From positions 1-64,000 of the forward strand of contig JADHNJ010000005.1 of the NCBI GenBank assembly GCA_016779565.1: a stretch of 64,000 bases of DNA, written 5' to 3'. A model generated the notes under the pieces. That model was not told where the DNA came from. It searched no databases and saw nothing but the letters and a program-made list of their open reading frames with translations. Position 1 is the stretch's first letter; the number at the start of each line of letters is the position of its first letter. Position numbers and translations under genes: made by a program. Positions 60,142 to 64,000 of the stretch are shown here, piece after piece. The DNA is from Pseudomonadales bacterium (GTDB taxonomy: Bacteria; Pseudomonadota; Gammaproteobacteria; Pseudomonadales; Azotimanducaceae).

Positions 60142-61569
60142 TTACAAGCGCAAGAGATCATTATAGAAGGCTAGCATCATGATTCCTACCAGAAACACCA
60201 TCCCTATCTGTAATCCCCACATTTGGATGCGTTCAGAAACCGGTCGTCCAGTAACCCCCTCTACCAAAAAATAGAGTAAATGGCCGCCGTCTAACATGGG
60301 AATAGGCAGCAAATTTAACACCCCAAGGCTGATACTTACTAAGGCGATAAACGTTACAAAGCTTTCAAGACTCGTTTGCGCGGTCTGATTCGCAATCTTG
60401 GCAATCGTGATGGGCCCGCTTAAATTGCTAGTTGAAATAAGGCCTTGTACCATTTTGGTAATGCTATCTAGCGTGAAGCCAATCATTTCCACCGTTTTAT
60501 CTAGAGCTGGTATCCACGCCCAATAGATAGGCTCCCTGACAACACGCTGCCGCTCAGAGGGCCAAGAAACATCGCCGAGACCAACACCAATTCGCCCTAT
60601 AGTCGCATCTCCAACGCTGGCTGCCTCTGGTCGCACCGTCAGAAACTGCCTCTGACCCGCCCTATCGACCTCAAGTTCTAAAGCTCGCTCGGGTGCAGCT
60701 TGTATCCGCTCAACAAAAGCCTGCCAAGTCTCGATGCTTTGACCTGAAACCTTAAGGACACGATCGCCTTTAGCAATACCGGCAGCATCAGCACGCCCGC
60801 CTGGTACAACCTCTCCCAATACCGGAGGGATAGGGGGCCTTTCAAGCATCAGCCCAAGCGCACCCGCTGGATCGGGTTCGTCTTCTCCGATTAAAAAGTT
60901 TTTGATTGGCAGCCCGACCTGACGCTCTATTTCACCGGGTGCATCACGAACCGTAAGCACAATACTCCCCGTTTCTCCCAGTCGATCAAATAGCGCAAGA
61001 CTGACCGCACGCCAGGTAGGGGTGCTTCGCTCATCGACCGACAGGACTTCCGCGCCTGCGCCAAGTCCAGCTTGCTGAGCTGGCGTCCCTTCGGACGGCG
61101 CCGACAGGAAGGGCGCGACACCAGAAACCCCTGCCGTGAACAAAATCCAATACAAGCCAAAGGCCAATAAAAAATTTGCCACCGGTCCAGCGGCGACAAT
61201 CGCGACGCGGGCAATTAGGGATTTTCGATTAAAAGCGAAGGGGCTCAAATGCGGGGGCACCTGGCCATCGCGCTCGTCAAGCATTTTGACATAGCCACCA
61301 AGCGGTATCATCGCGATGACATATTCCGTTCCCGGGAGCGTTCCACCATTGTCTCCCTGCCCGTCGGCACCTGAAGATACCTGCTTTGCCACCACCGGTG
61401 ACTGGGGTGCGCCTCTAAAGGTCAGCAACGGCCGTCCAAACCCGACGCTGAATCGCTCAACCATCACACCGCAGCGTTTAGCCACATAAAAATGACCGAA
61501 CTCATGAACGGTAACGAGAATCGCAATCGTCACAATTAGCGCTAAAATGCTCTGAAGTATCTCAATCAT
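60142..61569 (-). CDS. rseP: Site-2 protease RseP
   Basis: Intramembrane zinc metalloprotease that cleaves anti-sigma factor RseA in the envelope stress response. 475 residues: HEFGH (22-26) at the first transmembrane segment, PDZ domains in the middle, and NLLPIPMLDGGH near the C-terminus. About 20 extra residues (60-80, Ser/Gly/Asp-rich) are inserted between the first helix and the GTEYVIAMIPLGGYVKML loop relative to E. coli. It overlaps dxr by eight bases. Confidence 0.95.
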   Translation of the reverse strand: MIEILQSILALIVTIAILVTVHEFGHFYVAKRCGVMVERFSVGFGRPLLTFRGAPQSPVVAKQVSSGADGQGDNGGTLPGTEYVIAMIPLGGYVKMLDERDGQVPPHLSPFAFNRKSLIARVAIVAAGPVANFLLAFGLYWILFTAGVSGVAPFLSAPSEGTPAQQAGLGAGAEVLSVDERSTPTWRAVSLALFDRLGETGSIVLTVRDAPGEIERQVGLPIKNFLIGEDEPDPAGALGLMLERPPIPPVLGEVVPGGRADAAGIAKGDRVLKVSGQSIETWQAFVERIQAAPERALELEVDRAGQRQFLTVRPEAASVGDATIGRIGVGLGDVSWPSERQRVVREPIYWAWIPALDKTVEMIGFTLDSITKMVQGLISTSNLSGPITIAKIANQTAQTSLESFVTFIALVSISLGVLNLLPIPMLDGGHLLYFLVEGVTGRPVSERIQMWGLQIGMVFLVGIMMLAFYNDLLRL

Positions 61570-62734
61570 AAGTGGCTAGCAAGTTATTGGTGAGATCTCT
61601 TGCGGTTTGATCATAAGCCAAGACATCATCGATGGTGAGAAGTTCCAGGGGCTCCGCCTGATGCACCACCTTCTGTATGGTCGGGGCAATCTGTAAATAA
61701 GGCAGGCCAGCATTTAAGAAAGCTGCCACTGCAACCTCATTAGCGGCGTTCAAGACCACCGATTGGCTAAGCGGTCCTTCTGCAACTTCCCTTGCCAACG
61801 TGAGCAGCGGGAACCGTTCATAATCAGGCGATTGAAACGATAATTCAGCCAATCGGCTAAAATCGAGCCGCTCAACGCCAGAGGCCTGGCGGTCGGGAAA
61901 CGCGAGGGTATGCGCTATGGGGGTTCGCATATCAGGTTGACCCAACTGCGCAACCACTGAGCCATCAATAAACTCGACCATAGAATGCACTATGCTCTGG
62001 GGATGAATCAAAAACTCAATTTTATCTGATGGCACATTAAACAACCATGAGGCTTCTATCAGCTCTAAACCTTTGTTCATCATGGTTGCCGAGTCGACCG
62101 AGATTTTTCTGCCCATGTCCCAATTAGGATGTCGGCAAGCATCCTCTGGCGTCACTTGGGCTAAATCCGCCAAGGGCGTCTGCAGAAATGGACCGCCCGA
62201 ACCCGTAAGCAAAATGCGACTCACATCGGCACCTACGGCTGCAGTCTGACCCAGACACTGAAAAATCGCATTATGCTCGCTGTCTACTGGCAATAACTGA
62301 GCTCCTGAAGCTGCAATTGCTGACATGAAAATTGAGCCTGCCATGACCAAAGCTTCTTTATTCGCAAGAAGCACTGTTTTTCCGGATTCAGCTGCAGCGA
62401 ACGTCGGCGCTAGTCCTCCGCCACCAACAATCGCTGCCATGACGTGGGATACCTCAGAATGACTGGCCACCCGCTTTAGACCCTCTTCCCCGACTAGTAC
62501 CTCGGTTGCGATTCCCTTTGCCGCGAGCGTCATGGCAAGATCCCTAGCAGCATCCCCAGACCCAAGCACCGCATACCGAGGTCGATAACGTTCACACAAT
62601 AGGCCTAGCTCTTTGGCACGCTTGTGGGCGGTCAGGGCAAAAATATCGAATTCGTTAGTTTGCTCGAGCACAGATAAGGTACTTGTTCCGATCGATCCCG
62701 TGGCCCCCAAAATAGAAATGCGCTTAGGCTTCAA
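61562..62734 (-). CDS. dxr: 1-deoxy-D-xylulose 5-phosphate reductoisomerase
   Basis: Second step of the MEP isoprenoid pathway. 390 residues: NADPH-binding GATGSIGTSTL near the N-terminus, the LLPVDSEHNAIFQCL active-site segment and SVDSATMMNKGLE. TTG start overlapping the cdsA stop (TTGA) with GGGAGG upstream. Confidence 0.96.
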   Translation of the reverse strand: MKPKRISILGATGSIGTSTLSVLEQTNEFDIFALTAHKRAKELGLLCERYRPRYAVLGSGDAARDLAMTLAAKGIATEVLVGEEGLKRVASHSEVSHVMAAIVGGGGLAPTFAAAESGKTVLLANKEALVMAGSIFMSAIAASGAQLLPVDSEHNAIFQCLGQTAAVGADVSRILLTGSGGPFLQTPLADLAQVTPEDACRHPNWDMGRKISVDSATMMNKGLELIEASWLFNVPSDKIEFLIHPQSIVHSMVEFIDGSVVAQLGQPDMRTPIAHTLAFPDRQASGVERLDFSRLAELSFQSPDYERFPLLTLAREVAEGPLSQSVVLNAANEVAVAAFLNAGLPYLQIAPTIQKVVHQAEPLELLTIDDVLAYDQTARDLTNNLLATYD

Positions 62735-63537
62735 ACTAGCCTCCCAGAGAGCATCAGCAGACCACAGAAGAATGGCGCCGCTGAAAACAAGCTGTCTAAT
62801 CGATCAAGGAATCCACCATGACCGGGCAGCAGGCCACTGGAGTCTTTAATACCTCGATTACGTTTTAACATTGACACCGTGAGGTCTCCAAGGACTGATA
62901 TTAAGGCTACCATCAGGAACATCGAAAGCCAGAACAGCGGAGCCTCTCGCAATTCGTCATCGATCATAACCCCAATGGCCATCGCGCCCAGCAACATGGC
63001 TGTAATCAGCCCGCCCAGTAAACCCATCATGGATTTTCCCGGGCTCACCGCAGGCAGTAATTTGCGCTGACCAAACCGTCTACCAACAAAATAAGCGCCG
63101 ATGTCAGCGGACCAAATCAAGACCAGCAGCAATAAAATCCATTGATTTCCTAGTTGGCTGTACTTTAAGGCCAACAAACTAGTACCCGCGGGCACCAAGA
63201 TCATAAAGCCAATCACTGACTGAGTCGCTGGCAACCGCCAAACATCCGACTGGCTGGGGTATCGCAAGATCAGTAACAGTGCCAAGCCCCAGGAGATGGC
63301 AGCAATAACTAGCCAGAGGTTCGTGTAGCTACTCGAAAGATAAAACACTGTGGCGATCAAAATGCCATAGATCCAGCGACTGGTCGGGCTAAACCGACAA
63401 AAGTTACCCCACTCCCAGCCGCAAACCGCCAAAATTAACAAAATAAACCAGCGAAACTCTGCTGCCGGCAGAGCAAACAGACCCGCCAGCGCAATTGGCG
63501 CGATGACCAAGGCTGTTAGGATCCGAGTCTTTAACAT
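62731..63537 (-). CDS. cdsA: Phosphatidate cytidylyltransferase
   Basis: Makes CDP-diacylglycerol for phospholipid synthesis. 268 residues, about eight transmembrane segments and the C-terminal family signature in LKRNRGIKDSSGLLPGHGGFLDRLDSL (core KDSSGLLPGHGGFLDRLDS). It lies only 16 bases after frr, with no uppS in between. Confidence 0.95.
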   Translation of the reverse strand: MLKTRILTALVIAPIALAGLFALPAAEFRWFILLILAVCGWEWGNFCRFSPTSRWIYGILIATVFYLSSSYTNLWLVIAAISWGLALLLILRYPSQSDVWRLPATQSVIGFMILVPAGTSLLALKYSQLGNQWILLLLVLIWSADIGAYFVGRRFGQRKLLPAVSPGKSMMGLLGGLITAMLLGAMAIGVMIDDELREAPLFWLSMFLMVALISVLGDLTVSMLKRNRGIKDSSGLLPGHGGFLDRLDSLFSAAPFFCGLLMLSGRLV

Positions 63538-63553
63538 AGCAGATATTGATGGC

Positions 63554-64000
63554 TCAGAGCGCCATCAAATCTTGCTCTTTGGTCGCTAACGTTTGCTCAA
63601 TCTGCTTGATCATATCATCGGTAAGCTTCTGGATTTGATCCTCACCCCGACGAGCTTCGTCTTCACTAATTTCTTTTTCTTTCAAGAAATCTTTGATGTC
63701 ACTGTTGGCGTCTCGACGAATATTTCGAACTGAAATTCGGGCGTTTTCCGCCTCTGATTTAGCGATCTTCGCCAAATCCCTTCGATTCTCCTCGGTTAGA
63801 GGCGGCATTGAAATGCGAATACTTTCTCCGCTGCTGGCCGGATTAACCCCTAGGTCAGATTTTAAGATCGCTTTTTCGATCACAGGGATCATCGCACGCT
63901 CCCAGGGAACGATGATTAGCGATCGCCCTTCTTCCACGTTGACGTTAGCCATTTGTCGGAGGGGGGTCATATTGCCGTAATAATCTACATTGACCGAATC
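63554..64000 (-). CDS. frr: Ribosome recycling factor (5' end outside window)
   Basis: Splits post-termination ribosomes with EF-G. The visible 148 residues begin inside the protein, with [15 protein letters not shown], then [14 protein letters not shown] and [14 protein letters not shown], and the C-terminus is complete. Full-length family members are about 185 residues, so roughly 37 N-terminal residues lie beyond 64000. An ATG at 63970 exists but is internal. Confidence 0.97.
   Translation of the reverse strand, partial: DSVNVDYYGNMTPLRQMANVNVEEGRSLIIVPWERAMIPVIEKAILKSDLGVNPASSGESIRISMPPLTEENRRDLAKIAKSEAENARISVRNIRRDANSDIKDFLKEKEISEDEARRGEDQIQKLTDDMIKQIEQTLATKEQDLMAL

Overview
This window looks like a chromosomal segment of a free-living, respiring gammaproteobacterium, probably aquatic or marine. 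It carries two housekeeping blocks whose order follows the Pseudomonas-type arrangement: mutS-fdxA-nlpD-pcm-truD-ispF-ispD-ftsB-eno-kdsA-pyrG-tilS-dnaE, and frr-cdsA-dxr-rseP-bamA-skp-lpxD-fabZ-lpxB-rnhB. No tRNA, rRNA, insertion sequence, phage gene or CRISPR array was recognised. The genus cannot be named from the sequence alone.

Layout. Positions 1-635 are non-coding, with two families of short tandem repeats and a perfect LexA-type operator just before mutS. 0.6-3.8 kb holds mutS and fdxA on the plus strand. 3.8-17.4 kb is a tightly packed minus-strand block for cell-wall/division (nlpD, a DUF368 polyprenyl-phosphate transporter, ftsB), protein and tRNA repair/modification (pcm, truD, tilS), isoprenoids (ispD, ispF), LPS (kdsA), glycolysis (eno), CTP synthesis (pyrG) and replication (dnaE). 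17.4-53.8 kb is a 36 kb accessory stretch: an enoyl-reductase-like protein, a gamma-glutamyltransferase, a serine hydrolase, the complete ccmABCDEFGHI cytochrome c maturation operon, rdgC, a Baeyer-Villiger monooxygenase cluster, a hybrid sensor kinase, a DCC/SDR pair, an H-NOX/histidine-kinase nitric oxide sensor, an Fe-S oxidoreductase, EthD, GFA, MsrB, a POT peptide transporter, an enoyl-CoA hydratase, an aminopeptidase P, an acyl-CoA ligase, asnS, an MBL hydrolase and RidA. 53.8-64 kb is the second minus-strand essential block (rnhB, lpxB, fabZ, lpxD, skp, bamA, rseP, dxr, cdsA, and frr cut by the window end).

How it fits together. The two essential blocks are normally joined through rnhB-dnaE; here they are separated by the 36 kb accessory stretch. 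Several genes that usually sit inside these blocks are missing from their usual places with almost no gap left: rpoS, surE, accA, lpxA and uppS. The blocks supply envelope biogenesis (isoprenoid precursors through dxr/ispD/ispF; lipid A through lpxD/lpxB/kdsA; outer-membrane assembly through bamA/skp/rseP). The middle region adds c-type cytochrome biogenesis, gas/redox sensing, and scattered lipid or xenobiotic catabolism genes.

Most notable points for follow-up: the LexA operator abutting mutS, the related short-period repeats in two distant intergenic regions, the missing genes, the H-NOX/HnoK pair without an obvious output protein, and a 1.2 kb apparently non-coding region at 43.6-44.8 kb.
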